Shown here one piece after another: positions 25,360-34,100 of a DNA stretch of 64,000 nt (the stretch's first letter is position 1; each line of letters opens with the position of its first letter). This DNA is from Amorphus sp040750475. GTDB lineage: Bacteria > Pseudomonadota > Alphaproteobacteria > Rhizobiales > Amorphaceae. Location of the stretch: contig NZ_JABJVY010000008.1 of NCBI RefSeq assembly GCF_040750475.1, positions 62,001-126,000 of the forward strand, in the 5' to 3' direction. Position numbers and translations under genes: made by a program. The notes below the pieces were generated by a model that made no database searches, had not been told where the DNA came from, and saw nothing but the letters and a program-made list of their open reading frames with translations.

Positions 25360-26883
25360 TCACTCGATGTCGACCCGACGCGCCTGCATGGCCCGAAGCT
25401 TTTGCAGGACAGCGCCGACGGGAAGGGACCGCAGGACCAGAACCGCGCTCAAGGCGATAAAGACGGCGCTGATCGGGTGGTCGATGAAGGTCATGGGGTC
25501 GCCGCGCCCCAAAAGGAGCGCCCGGCGCAAATGCTGCTCCATCAGCGGCCCCAAGACGAAGCCCAGGAGAAGAGGCGGCGCCGGATAGCGAAACAGCGAC
25601 AGCACATAGCCCACGACACCGAAGATCAGCATCATATAGACGTCGAAAATGCTGTTTCGGATGCTGTAGACGCCGATACAGACGAACACCAACATGATCG
25701 GATAGAGAATCCGCGGCGGAATCGCCAACATGCGCACCCAGATGCCGATCAAGGGGATGTTCAGCACCAAAAGCAGGATGTTGCCGATCCAGAAGCTGGC
25801 CGCGAGCCCCCAGAAGATGTCGGCGTGATTGGCGATGAAGTCGGGACCCGGCGTGATGCCGTGGATCATCAGCGCCCCGATCAGGACCGCGACGACCACG
25901 TCGCCCGGGACGCCGAGCGTCAGGGTCGGAATGAAGGCGGTCTGCACCGAGGCATTGTTGGCCGCTTCCGGGGCGGCGATGCCTTCGATCGCCCCTTTGC
26001 CGAACTTCTTCGGATCCTTCGAGATCTGGGTTTCCGCCACATAGGCCAGATAGGCGGCAAGCGCCGGCCCGGCACCCGGCATCGCCCCCACCATCGACCC
26101 GATCCCCATGCCGCGAAATGTCGGCATGACGGCTTCGCGCAACTGAGCGCGGGTCGGCAGCATATCGCGCAGCCGCACCGAACTCGCCTTCAGGAGCACC
26201 GGCCCCTTTCCGGAAAAGCTCGACAGGATCTCCGCAACCCCGAACAAGCCGATCGAGAGCGCCACCAGGCTAACGCCTTCGGCCAGATCGAGGACCCCAC
26301 CGGTGAAGCGAAACTCGCCGGTGTATTTGTCGGTACCGATCATCGACAGGCCGAGGCCGGCGACCACCATGGTCATCCCCTTGACCGGGGACCCGATGGA
26401 GAGCGTCGAGGCCGCCACCAACCCGAGAAGCATGACGGAGAAATAGTCCGCGGACGAAAAGTTCATCGCAAACGCGGAGATCACGGGCGCCAGCCCCATC
26501 ACCAGGACGATCGCCATGGTCCCGCCCGCGAACGAACTCAGCGTGGTGATCATCAAGGCCACGCCGGCCTGACCCTTCTGCGTCATCGGGTAGCCGTCGA
26601 GGCAGGTGACGGCGGCCGTAGCGGTGCCTGGAATGTTGAGCAAGATGGACGCCGTGGAGCTGCCGTACTGAGCGCCGTAGAAGATGCCCGCGAGCATGAT
26701 CATCGCGGTCGTCGGCTCAAGATAGAAGGTAATCGGCAGGCATAGGGCGATCGCGGCCAGCGGCCCGAGCCCCGGCAGAACCCCCACGAAGGTTCCGATC
26801 GTCACACCGACGAAGCAGAACAGGATATTGTGCGGCGAAATCGCGGTATCGAACCCGGCGATGATGTTATTCAGAAGGTCCAT
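25360..26883 (-). CDS. Tripartite tricarboxylate transporter, large membrane subunit (TctA-like)
   Basis: The protein has 507 residues from the ATG at 26883, the usual TctA length; the opening upstream of this ATG is not translated in any known member. It has about ten membrane helices. The family motifs GTFVGVLPGLGPLAAIALCLP (about 31-51) and GIFYGAQYGSSTASILLNIPG (about 65-85) are clear, as is GMGIGSMVGAMPGAGPALAAY in the second half. Its start is 4 bases after the tctB-like stop. With TctB and TctC it forms a secondary, binding-protein-dependent importer for carboxylic acids. Confidence 0.93.
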   Translation of the reverse strand: MDLLNNIIAGFDTAISPHNILFCFVGVTIGTFVGVLPGLGPLAAIALCLPITFYLEPTTAMIMLAGIFYGAQYGSSTASILLNIPGTATAAVTCLDGYPMTQKGQAGVALMITTLSSFAGGTMAIVLVMGLAPVISAFAMNFSSADYFSVMLLGLVAASTLSIGSPVKGMTMVVAGLGLSMIGTDKYTGEFRFTGGVLDLAEGVSLVALSIGLFGVAEILSSFSGKGPVLLKASSVRLRDMLPTRAQLREAVMPTFRGMGIGSMVGAMPGAGPALAAYLAYVAETQISKDPKKFGKGAIEGIAAPEAANNASVQTAFIPTLTLGVPGDVVVAVLIGALMIHGITPGPDFIANHADIFWGLAASFWIGNILLLVLNIPLIGIWVRMLAIPPRILYPIMLVFVCIGVYSIRNSIFDVYMMLIFGVVGYVLSLFRYPAPPLLLGFVLGPLMEQHLRRALLLGRGDPMTFIDHPISAVFIALSAVLVLRSLPVGAVLQKLRAMQARRVDIE

Positions 26884-26887
26884 GGCC

Positions 26888-27346
26888 TCACCCTCCGAAA
26901 ATCGTGAAGGGCAGGCGGAAGCCGTAGATGAACAGCGCCACGCATCCCACGCACATCGCGGCAATGACGATCAGCGTCGACATCCAGTGGACCTTGCCGT
27001 AGGCGAACGTGCCGATCAGCATCAGGACGATCGTTGCCGGCACCAGGCCGAACGGTTCGACGAGCAAGGCCCAGGCGATCACGGCGACGATGATCAACGC
27101 CACGGGAAGCGGCGGCGACACCTCCACCTCGATCTTCTTGCGCACCGCGTTGACCAGACAAGCCAAGGCGCAAAGGCTGAGCATGCAGCCGATGAGGAAC
27201 GGCATTGCGCCCGGTCCGATGCGACGCAGCGAACCGAGGCCGTGACCGTAGGCGACGACCGAAAAGCCGACGCCGATAGAAAAGAGGACAAGCGCGATCG
27301 CGATATCCGCGTATTGCGCTCCTCTGATGTGTCTTTCGGTTCCCAT
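26888..27346 (-). CDS. Tripartite tricarboxylate transporter, small membrane subunit (TctB-like)
   Basis: This 152-residue protein has four hydrophobic segments (about residues 14-32, 44-62, 79-110 and 117-146). SLRRIGPGAMPFLIGCMLSL matches the conserved G-P-G-xxP block of TctB, and VEPFGLVPATIVLM matches its third helix. It pairs with the adjacent TctA-like subunit. A 141-base gap separates it from the maleate isomerase-like gene upstream. Confidence 0.88.
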   Translation of the reverse strand: MGTERHIRGAQYADIAIALVLFSIGVGFSVVAYGHGLGSLRRIGPGAMPFLIGCMLSLCALACLVNAVRKKIEVEVSPPLPVALIIVAVIAWALLVEPFGLVPATIVLMLIGTFAYGKVHWMSTLIVIAAMCVGCVALFIYGFRLPFTIFGG

Positions 27347-27487
27347 CTGATCCTACTGGCTTTTTGTGCGGACACTTCTACGAGTGTCGTCCTGTCAAAT
27401 GCTCCGGGAAGCCCGACCCCTCATCCCGCTCCAAAGGCTGTTTTGGACCCGGCTCGATCGGGCCGGATCACCATGATTGCAGGACGG

Positions 27488-28276
27488 TCAGGGGCTTGAA
27501 GCAGCGCTTGCGGCCGCTTTATCCGCTTGCGCCAAGTCCAATCCGAACAAGCGACCGGCCCCGATGTCCGTCGGCGGCAATCCCGCGCCCCGCATGGCGC
27601 GCCAGAGCGTGGCCGAATTGGAGGAGATCACCGGACGGTCCAATTCCGCCTCCAGGGCGGCGATCTGATCCATGGACCGCAAGTTCGTGCAGCTCAGAAA
27701 GACGGCGTCGCACTCGGCAATCTCGGCCCAGTGACGCAGCGCCAAATCCGCCACCTCGCGGGAGCTGATTTCCCGGATCATCTCCGAGCGCGCACACTCA
27801 AAACTGGTATCGCCGCGCACCGGGTAGCCGGCCTTGTCGAAAAAATCGACCTCGAAGCCGTGGATATCCGCCGGATAGGGGCTCAAGAGAAACAGGCGCC
27901 GCGCCTTCAGAGCGTCGAACGCATCCAACACCGCACGGGTGGTCGTCACCGCCGGCACGCCGACACAGGCGCTGATCCTGTCGGCGATGGTGTCGAGCGC
28001 ATCTGCTTCGCCCAGAAAGCTGCCGGACGTGCAGGCATAGAGAACGATCCGAACGTCGATGCCGGCCAGGAGCTTCGCCTGCTGTTCGACGCTGTCCATC
28101 ATCCGGATCAGCGAAGCCTGGGTGAGTTCGGCCCCCTCGCGCGGCAGGCGGGTGAAATGCGCGCTCACCCCTTCCGGCAGATGGCGCGGAAATTCGGTTT
28201 CGCACGCCACGTTGCGTTCGGGAATGACGAAACCAAGCCGGATGGGACCGGCGAACTCCGGGTTTAGCGGGTCCAT
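27488..28276 (-). CDS. Asp/Glu racemase superfamily protein, maleate isomerase-like
   Basis: The protein has 262 residues from the ATG at 28276. LYACTSGSFLGE carries Cys82 and FLSCTNLRSMDQ carries Cys196. The paired ACTSG and SCTNLR motifs fit maleate cis-trans isomerase and the related arylmalonate decarboxylase group better than glutamate racemase. IRLGFVIPERN near the N-terminus replaces the usual VPSSN block, so the substrate could differ from maleate. It isomerises or racemises a dicarboxylate or amino acid through a cysteine pair. It is encoded between tctC- and tctB-like genes, so it probably acts on the transported acid. Confidence 0.8.
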   Translation of the reverse strand: MDPLNPEFAGPIRLGFVIPERNVACETEFPRHLPEGVSAHFTRLPREGAELTQASLIRMMDSVEQQAKLLAGIDVRIVLYACTSGSFLGEADALDTIADRISACVGVPAVTTTRAVLDAFDALKARRLFLLSPYPADIHGFEVDFFDKAGYPVRGDTSFECARSEMIREISSREVADLALRHWAEIAECDAVFLSCTNLRSMDQIAALEAELDRPVISSNSATLWRAMRGAGLPPTDIGAGRLFGLDLAQADKAAASAASSP

Positions 28277-28389
28277 GAACGCATGTCCTTTGGAAGCCGG
28301 CCGCGTCCCGCTCAGATGGCTGGAACCGATCACGGTTCGGGACCCTGACTGAGGCCCGAACTCGTCGTCATCTGGCAGGCCCGGCCTGC

Positions 28390-28442
28390 TTGAGCACTTC
28401 CCGTTCGGATCGGTTGAACCCGAACGGGAAGGACTTGCTCAA
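28390..28442 (-). terminator. Long hairpin downstream of the tctC-like gene
   Basis: Outer arms TTGAGCA (28390-28396) and TGCTCAA (28436-28442) enclose inner arms CTTCCCGTTCGG (28397-28408) and CCGAACGGGAAG (28420-28431), with an 11-base loop and a small bulge. It lies about 67 bases past the tctC-like stop on the minus strand and has no T-tract. It is a candidate for partial termination or 3' protection that would raise binding-protein mRNA over the later genes. Confidence 0.6.
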
Positions 28443-28508
28443 TCTGTTGACTTGAGAGCCGTGTCTTGCGGATCAGGCGGTCCCGCCCGATCGGACACCG
28501 CCCCGGTG

Positions 28509-29486
28509 TCAGTTCGGTGCTTTCGCGTCGGCAAGCTCGACCATGTGGGCCCAGTTCTTGATCTCCGAGGCCACGAACGCCTTGAACTCCTGCGGAGTGG
28601 AGCCAACCGGAACCGAGCCGAGTTCCTTGTTGCGCTGGATGACGTTGTCGTCCTTGAGCGCGGCAGCCGCCGCCTCGTAGATCTTGTTGACCACGTCGTC
28701 GGGCGTTCCCGCCGGGGCGAAAATGCCCTGCCAGGAAATGGCCAGGATGCTGTCGGCGCCCGCTTCGGCGAAGGTCGGAACGTCCGGCAGGAGCGGATTG
28801 CGCTGGGGCGCCGTCACGGCAAGCGGCTTGGCGGTGCCCGACTGGATTGCCTTCATCGCGCCCGGCAAGTTGTTGATGGCGATCTCGATATCGCCGGCCG
28901 CCAGCGCGTTGTTGACTTCCGCCCCGCTGTCATAGGGGACGTTCTCCATCTCGACGCCGTAGACGTCCTTGATCAGCTCGAAGGTAAGATAGGGCGAATT
29001 GCCGACACCGGGCGTCGCGTAGAGCTCTCCCGGATTCGCCTTCAGGTAGCTCATCAGATCCTGAACCGTATCGAATTCGGAATCCGTGGCGACCAGCAGC
29101 ACGTTCGGCTGCTCGACGAGCTGCGAGACGGGTGCGAAATCCTCAAGCACGTTGTAGGGGATGGTGTCGGCATAGAAGGCCGGCGCGATCGCCTCGCTCG
29201 ACACGTTGCCCATCAAGATGGTGTAGCCATCCGGATCGGCGTTCGCCACGACGGCGGACCCGACGGTGCCGCCCGCGCCGGGACGGTTTTCGATCACCAC
29301 CGGCTGACCCAGCGTGTCGCCCATCGGTTCGGCCACCAGGCGGGCGATGATGTCGGCGGCGCCGCCCGGCGCCCACGGGACGATCATGGTCACGGGACGC
29401 TCGGGATAGCTTTGAGCCTGCGCCGAGCCGATGAAGGCCAAAGAAAGCGTGCAGAGGGCCGCCGCGGCAGCCGTGAAATGTCTCAT
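28509..29486 (-). CDS. Tripartite tricarboxylate transporter substrate-binding protein (TctC/Bug family)
   Basis: The protein has 325 residues from the ATG at 29486, with a Sec signal of about 24 residues ending SAQAQ. The mature protein begins SYPERPVTMIVPWAPGGAADIIAR, the hallmark of Bug proteins, with VVIENRPGAGGTVGS following. It binds a carboxylic acid in the periplasm through the first loop and passes it to TctA/TctB. Residue types in the pocket do not identify the ligand. It is encoded ahead of tctB/tctA and separated from them by the racemase-like gene and a hairpin. Confidence 0.93.
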   Translation of the reverse strand: MRHFTAAAAALCTLSLAFIGSAQAQSYPERPVTMIVPWAPGGAADIIARLVAEPMGDTLGQPVVIENRPGAGGTVGSAVVANADPDGYTILMGNVSSEAIAPAFYADTIPYNVLEDFAPVSQLVEQPNVLLVATDSEFDTVQDLMSYLKANPGELYATPGVGNSPYLTFELIKDVYGVEMENVPYDSGAEVNNALAAGDIEIAINNLPGAMKAIQSGTAKPLAVTAPQRNPLLPDVPTFAEAGADSILAISWQGIFAPAGTPDDVVNKIYEAAAAALKDDNVIQRNKELGSVPVGSTPQEFKAFVASEIKNWAHMVELADAKAPN

Positions 29487-29548
29487 AGTCTTCCCCTCAG
29501 TTCGTGGTTCGTGAAAAGGCGGCTGTTGTTGTTTTTGTTGGTCTGCGG

Positions 29549-30586
29549 TCAGACGGACACGTCCGACCATTCAAGCGCGACGAATGCGATGCGATCGCCG
29601 GTATGAACCACCGGATCCTTGCGGATGCCGATGATCAGCACGTCCTGCTCCATCGCGGGTTCGGTGATGAGGCGGCCTGTCAGGGTGCAGATGGTGCCGA
29701 GCGGATCGCCGGCCGCGACCGTCGTGGCCGGAACGAGCGGCGTGCGAAACAACCCGCCTTCCCGGCTCATCACATGGGTGCGGCGGGTCACCCGGCGCAA
29801 TGTCGGGGCCGGATCGCGCATCGGCGCAGACAAGAGGCCCATCTCCGCCGCCACGCCGTAGAGGCCCGCCACGCCCTGACGGATGCACTCGGCGTTGGTC
29901 TCGCTGCCCGACCCGAGCTCGACCATGAAGGCCGGCTTTCCCCGCGACAGCATCTGATAGTCGATCGCGCCGGGAATGTTGCCGGGCAGCTCGCCCGCTC
30001 CCGCCTTCACCGCCATCCGGCACGCTACGGCCGGACGAAAATGGCGGATCATCGAAAACAGCTTCTCTTCGCCGACGCCGCCGTCGGGGTGCAGCTTGTA
30101 GACCGCATAAGGGTCCGAATTGAAAAGATTGTTCATGGTGTGCATGGAGATCAGCACATCGGCGTGCGCCGCGGCGGCGTCGAACAGCGCTGCCGACATT
30201 TGATCGGCCACCAGACCGTTCAGGTTGCCGGGAAAGGTCTGGTCGAGATCCTGCTCATCCTGGGGCGCAGTCTTGCGCCGGGCGTCCAGCGCCAGCGGAT
30301 TGGCCGTCGGAGTCAACACCACGGAGCCCGACAGAGTGCCGGTGTCCAACGCCTCGATGAAGTCGAGCCCGGCCCAGATGCCGTTGATCTCGTTGCCGTG
30401 GACTTGGCCGGAGATCCAAAGGCACGGGCCGGGATTGCGGCCTTTCAGGATGACGAAAGGCAAGCCGATTTCGGATCCGGAGGCGAAGCTGCCCACCCGA
30501 ATCCGGCCTTCGGTCAGGCTTTCCGGCGCAGCCGAAGCAAAAGCCTCGGCGAAACCGGCCTCCGTCGAAATGCGCGCTTTGCTCAT
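29549..30586 (-). CDS. Succinylglutamate desuccinylase / aspartoacylase family zinc hydrolase
   Basis: The protein has 345 residues. The zinc site is GQVHGNEINGI (His63, Glu66) plus His149 in ISMHTMNN; DLDQTFPGN is the DLNRxFPG-type block with substrate-binding residues. The likely catalytic glutamate is in FMVELGSGSE (about 222-231). A C-terminal beta domain (about 255-345) is typical of the AspA/AstE group. Members remove acyl groups from N-acyl amino acids or act as small deacylases. The context suggests deacylation of a transported N-acyl or conjugated sulfur amino acid before the PLP lyase acts; that is inference. Confidence 0.85.
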   Translation of the reverse strand: MSKARISTEAGFAEAFASAAPESLTEGRIRVGSFASGSEIGLPFVILKGRNPGPCLWISGQVHGNEINGIWAGLDFIEALDTGTLSGSVVLTPTANPLALDARRKTAPQDEQDLDQTFPGNLNGLVADQMSAALFDAAAAHADVLISMHTMNNLFNSDPYAVYKLHPDGGVGEEKLFSMIRHFRPAVACRMAVKAGAGELPGNIPGAIDYQMLSRGKPAFMVELGSGSETNAECIRQGVAGLYGVAAEMGLLSAPMRDPAPTLRRVTRRTHVMSREGGLFRTPLVPATTVAAGDPLGTICTLTGRLITEPAMEQDVLIIGIRKDPVVHTGDRIAFVALEWSDVSV

Positions 30587-30604
30587 CGTTTTTTCCGCTG
30601 CTCG

Positions 30605-31762
30605 TTACTTGGAAAGGGCCGTTAAACCAGCCTCCAGATCGGCGATCAGATCGTCGGGATCTTCGAGACCGACATGCAGCCGGACGAGCGAGCCGCCCTC
30701 CGGCAAGGCATCGTGCTCGCGCTTGGGATGCGGCAAGGTCACCAGGCTTTCAAAGCCGCCCCAGCTCGATCCGATGCCGAAATAGCGAAGCCCGTCGGCG
30801 AAGCGGACGACCGCCGCGTGGTCGTCGGAGGCGAGCGTGAACGCGAACAGGCCCGAGGCGCCCCGGAAATCGCGTTTCCAAAGGGCATGATCCGGGTGGC
30901 TCTCCAAAGCCGGATAGTGGACAGCCGTGACCTCCGGCCGCTGTTCCAGCCAGCGCGCCACCTTCAGCGCGTTTGCCTGATGACGCTCCAGCCTGAGCGC
31001 CATCGTCCGCAAGCCGCGCAGCGCCAAATAACAATCGTCCGACGAGGTGGAATAGCCGAGCAGCCCGACCAGGTTGCGCACGGTGCCCCAAGTGGCCTCC
31101 GAGCAGACCACGATCCCCAGCATCGCGTCGGAATGGCCGACGATATATTTCGTGCCGGCGTGGATGGAGATGTCCACGCCCCGTTCGAACGAAGGGAATA
31201 GGAGCGGCGTCGCCCAGGTGTTGTCGTTGATGAGCGGAATGCCATGGCCGGCGGCGACCGAGGCAATCGCCGGGATGTCCTCCAGCTCGAACGTGGCCGA
31301 CCCGGGGCTCTCGCAATAGATCGCCACCGTCTCCGGCCGCACGCGAGCGGCAATATCCGCTCCGATCCGAGGAGGGAAATATTCGACGTCCACGCCGAGC
31401 TCGCGAAGATAGCTGTCGCAGAGATTGCGCGTTGGGCCGTAGACATTGTCGGTCACGAGCAGATGCGTGCCCGGCCGGGCATAGGCGAGCAGCGTGGCCG
31501 AAATGGCGGCAAGGCCCGACGGCAGCACGATCGCGCGGTAGCCGCCCTCCAGCTCCGCAACCGCATCGGCCAACGCAAACGCCGTGGGCGTGCCATGCCG
31601 TCCGTAGCGCAGCGTGGTGTACTTCTCCTTGCCGGCGGCGTCGTAGGTTTCCATGTCCGGAAACAGGACGGTGGACGCCCGGACAACCGGCGGATTGACG
31701 GACACCGGCCCGTCCTTGGCATGAGGCCGTCCCAACCGCGCGATCTTGGTGTCTGTCTTCAC
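30605..31762 (-). CDS. Cystathionine beta-lyase-type PLP enzyme (Cys/Met metabolism family)
   Basis: The protein has 385 residues. ISIHAGTKYIVGHSDAMLG contains the PLP lysine Lys205; LINDNTWATP holds the Asp180 that pairs with the pyridine nitrogen; LPSGLAAISATLLAY is the phosphate-binding region. The KYIVGHSD context is closest to bacterial MetC. It cleaves C-S bonds of cystathionine or other S-substituted cysteines to thiol, pyruvate and ammonia. It starts 6 bases from the rhodanese stop and is followed 18 bases later by the deacylase, so the genes are certainly in one transcription unit. A catabolic C-S lyase is as likely as biosynthetic MetC. Confidence 0.88.
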   Translation of the reverse strand: MKTDTKIARLGRPHAKDGPVSVNPPVVRASTVLFPDMETYDAAGKEKYTTLRYGRHGTPTAFALADAVAELEGGYRAIVLPSGLAAISATLLAYARPGTHLLVTDNVYGPTRNLCDSYLRELGVDVEYFPPRIGADIAARVRPETVAIYCESPGSATFELEDIPAIASVAAGHGIPLINDNTWATPLLFPSFERGVDISIHAGTKYIVGHSDAMLGIVVCSEATWGTVRNLVGLLGYSTSSDDCYLALRGLRTMALRLERHQANALKVARWLEQRPEVTAVHYPALESHPDHALWKRDFRGASGLFAFTLASDDHAAVVRFADGLRYFGIGSSWGGFESLVTLPHPKREHDALPEGGSLVRLHVGLEDPDDLIADLEAGLTALSK

Positions 31763-31768
31763 AGCGCC

Positions 31769-33400
31769 CTACCTTGCCTTCTGCAGGGTCTGAGCGGCCT
31801 CGCCGGAGGCGGCTTCCTGCGTGATGTCGGGCGCCGGACCGCGCACGAAGACGCTCTTTTCCTGCTCGTCCATCCGCGCGATCAGCCCCTTCTCCCAGGC
31901 CAGATACTGCCGGGCGGATTCCAGGACACCGTCGTGGCGGTCATGAACGAAGAACAGGAAGTCGATCATCTCGTCGTCGTCGGGGACGTCCGGCGTCGCA
32001 ACTACCGGGAGCCCGGCCCGTTTCCAGTCGTCGGGACCACCGTCCAGCACGCGCACGTCCGCAAAACCGGCCTCGGTCAAATCCTCGGCCACGAAGCGAC
32101 GCGCGGCGGGATCCTGGCCGGCCACGATCACCGTGCGCGCGGTATCGAGCCCCAGCGTCGACAGCCGCGGCCGGATCGCCCATGCGGCACCGTCGATATG
32201 GGCCTGGCGGTAGGCGCGCCCTTTCGAGGCGTCGATGAGCTGCGCGCCTGCCTTGACGGCCCCGGCGACGTGCTGCGGCGAAACCATCGACAGACCCTTG
32301 GTCCAATCGGGACCGGCCTGGGGCGGCTCCGCCAACTCGCGCACGTCGAGATCGAGGATAACGGCGTCGTGCCCCATGCGGCGCAGCCAGAATGCGGTGG
32401 TGGCAGCGCGGATGTCGCGGTTGTCCACCAGCACGATCCGGGCACCGCGCACGCCCACCCACTGGTCGGTCGCCTGGACGAGCTGCCCGCCGGGCGCATG
32501 TTGCGCACCGCGCAGTGTTCCGCGCTGAAACTCTTCCGCACTGCGCACATCGAGCAGGTAGGTGGTGCGATCGGTTTCGCGCAGCCAGCCGTCCAACTGA
32601 GCGCGCGAAACGAGCGGCAGATCGTTCGCGGCGAGGAAGGCGCTCCGCCGGGCCGCCACATCGGCCAGCGTGCGAGCGCCGGGCTCCGGCAACGGCAGCG
32701 GCTCGGAGCCGTACTGGAGCTTGAGGCCGGCGAGCTGCCACCCTTGCGAACCATTGCGCAGCGCGTGAACCGGGTTCGTCAGACCGAGGCTGCGCAACGT
32801 CTGCGCACCGATGATGGACCGGGTGCGGCCTGCGCAGTTGATGACGATGCGGGTGTCGGGCTTTTGCACCAGTTCGCCGATGCGCAGACCCAGCTCCGCG
32901 TTCGGACAGGAACGGGCGGTCGGAATGTTCATCTTGGCGAACTCGTCCGGGCCGCGCCCGTCCAGGACCACCAGGTCCTCGCCCGAGCGGATCATCTCAT
33001 CGAGCTCTTCGGCCGCGACCGACGGCGTGCCCATGTCGCTCTCGACCATTTCGCCATAGGCCTTGGAAGGCACGTTGACGCCTTTGAAGAGCCCGTAGCC
33101 GGCAGCTTCCCAGGCCGGAGCGCCGCCGGTGAGGACGAACAGGTTGGCATAGCCGAGGCGGGCGAGCTTCTGCGCCGCGCGCGCAGCGACACCGTCGCCG
33201 TCATCGAGGAGAACCGTTCGCGCCGACAGGTTCGGGACCAGGCGCCGCGTCTCCGCCTCCAGCCGGCTGAAAGGGCAATTGACCACGAAGAAGGGATGCC
33301 CCTCGCCGTATTGCCCATGCTCGCGGACGTCCAGAAACGCGATCTCTTTCCCATCCGACAGGGCGGCTTTCACCTCCTGCGGCGACAACTCTGACATCAT
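31769..33400 (-). CDS. Four-module rhodanese-like sulfurtransferase
   Basis: The 543 residues divide into four rhodanese-like modules: about 1-105, 120-225, 260-370 and 375-475. Only module 2 has a catalytic cysteine, Cys189 in INCAGRTRS. The equivalent loops read LLDDGDG in module 1, LVDNRDIRA in module 3 and VAGQDPAARR in module 4, all without cysteine. A C-terminal helical tail (about 480-543) is Glu/Gln/Ala-rich. A single active module within three inactive ones suggests a scaffold that receives persulfide sulfur. It lies between the thiol dioxygenase and the C-S lyase, in line with handling their sulfur products. Confidence 0.85.
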   Translation of the reverse strand: MMSELSPQEVKAALSDGKEIAFLDVREHGQYGEGHPFFVVNCPFSRLEAETRRLVPNLSARTVLLDDGDGVAARAAQKLARLGYANLFVLTGGAPAWEAAGYGLFKGVNVPSKAYGEMVESDMGTPSVAAEELDEMIRSGEDLVVLDGRGPDEFAKMNIPTARSCPNAELGLRIGELVQKPDTRIVINCAGRTRSIIGAQTLRSLGLTNPVHALRNGSQGWQLAGLKLQYGSEPLPLPEPGARTLADVAARRSAFLAANDLPLVSRAQLDGWLRETDRTTYLLDVRSAEEFQRGTLRGAQHAPGGQLVQATDQWVGVRGARIVLVDNRDIRAATTAFWLRRMGHDAVILDLDVRELAEPPQAGPDWTKGLSMVSPQHVAGAVKAGAQLIDASKGRAYRQAHIDGAAWAIRPRLSTLGLDTARTVIVAGQDPAARRFVAEDLTEAGFADVRVLDGGPDDWKRAGLPVVATPDVPDDDEMIDFLFFVHDRHDGVLESARQYLAWEKGLIARMDEQEKSVFVRGPAPDITQEAASGEAAQTLQKAR

Positions 33401-33421
33401 CGAAATCGTACTGCCCCTACT

Positions 33422-33994
33422 TCAACGCTGCGTCTTCACGCCGATCGGCATGATTTTGGTCGTGCCCGCTTCAAGGTCGAAAACGAGACGCTCACTCAGC
33501 GTTTCGAGAGGACGTCCGTAGATGTGCAGGTGCCGGATCGGCTGCTCGCCGTGGATCTCCACGTGATGCACATCGTCGGGCATCAGCGCCACGCCGGTCC
33601 CCGGCTCCACCGACACCACGCGATCCACGCGGAGCTGGCCGCGCCCCGGCACGCTGCCGTCGTCGAGGCGCTCGTACAGCGTGTTCTGCTCGGCGCCGTC
33701 CACGGCAGCGATGCAGGCCCAGGTGGTGTGGTTGTGCGGCGGGATCTTCTTTCCCGGCAGCATGACATTGAGATAGAGCGTCAGGCCCTGCGGGTCGTCC
33801 TGCGCGATGAGATAGCGCGCCTGGCGTTCGTCTGCGGCGGGAAGCGGAAAGACGTCCTCGCTCCAGAGCTCACGTTTGGCGGCGAGCCCGATCAGCTCGT
33901 TCTTGACCTCGTCCAGAGCGGGGCGATTCGGCCCATCGGCCATCACGCTCCTGACCTTGGTCAGGACTGCTTCGACTTCCTCGTCACGAGTCAT
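33422..33994 (-). CDS. Cysteine dioxygenase-type thiol dioxygenase
   Basis: This 190-residue cupin is of the cysteine dioxygenase family. The iron ligands are His87 and His89 in PPHNHTTWAC and His143 or His144 in MPDDVHHVEIHG. The H-x-Y pair is His157/Tyr159 in RHLHIYGRPL. Cys94 lies five residues after His89, the position of the cross-linking cysteine of animal cysteine dioxygenase; many bacterial members have Gly there. The enzyme oxidises a small thiol to a sulfinate with O2; cysteine, 3-mercaptopropionate and mercaptosuccinate are possible substrates. It is the first enzyme gene after the LysR regulator and has a LysR-box-like palindrome upstream. Confidence 0.85.
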   Translation of the reverse strand: MTRDEEVEAVLTKVRSVMADGPNRPALDEVKNELIGLAAKRELWSEDVFPLPAADERQARYLIAQDDPQGLTLYLNVMLPGKKIPPHNHTTWACIAAVDGAEQNTLYERLDDGSVPGRGQLRVDRVVSVEPGTGVALMPDDVHHVEIHGEQPIRHLHIYGRPLETLSERLVFDLEAGTTKIMPIGVKTQR

Positions 33995-34100
33995 CGGTTA
34001 TCGTGCCTCTAGCTTGCAAACGCGCGCCCTGCCGGGAGGGCGTCGAAGAGTGCTAGCAGCCGGCGCAGAGGCGGCACCAATTCAAACTTCGGAGAAAAGC

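Noticed and set aside
23406..26745. Plus-strand open frames of 684 and 548 codons opposite the molybdoenzyme and tctA-like genes
   Set aside because: Shadow frames: Arg/His/Gln-rich with no conserved domain, while the minus-strand genes are well supported.
8507..28276. Nicotinate (maleamate) degradation pathway, because an FAD monooxygenase, alpha/beta hydrolase, amidase and maleate isomerase-like protein all occur
   Set aside because: No 2,5-dihydroxypyridine dioxygenase or nicotinate dehydrogenase is present, the amidase is of the signature family, not the isochorismatase type, and the isomerase belongs to a different operon.
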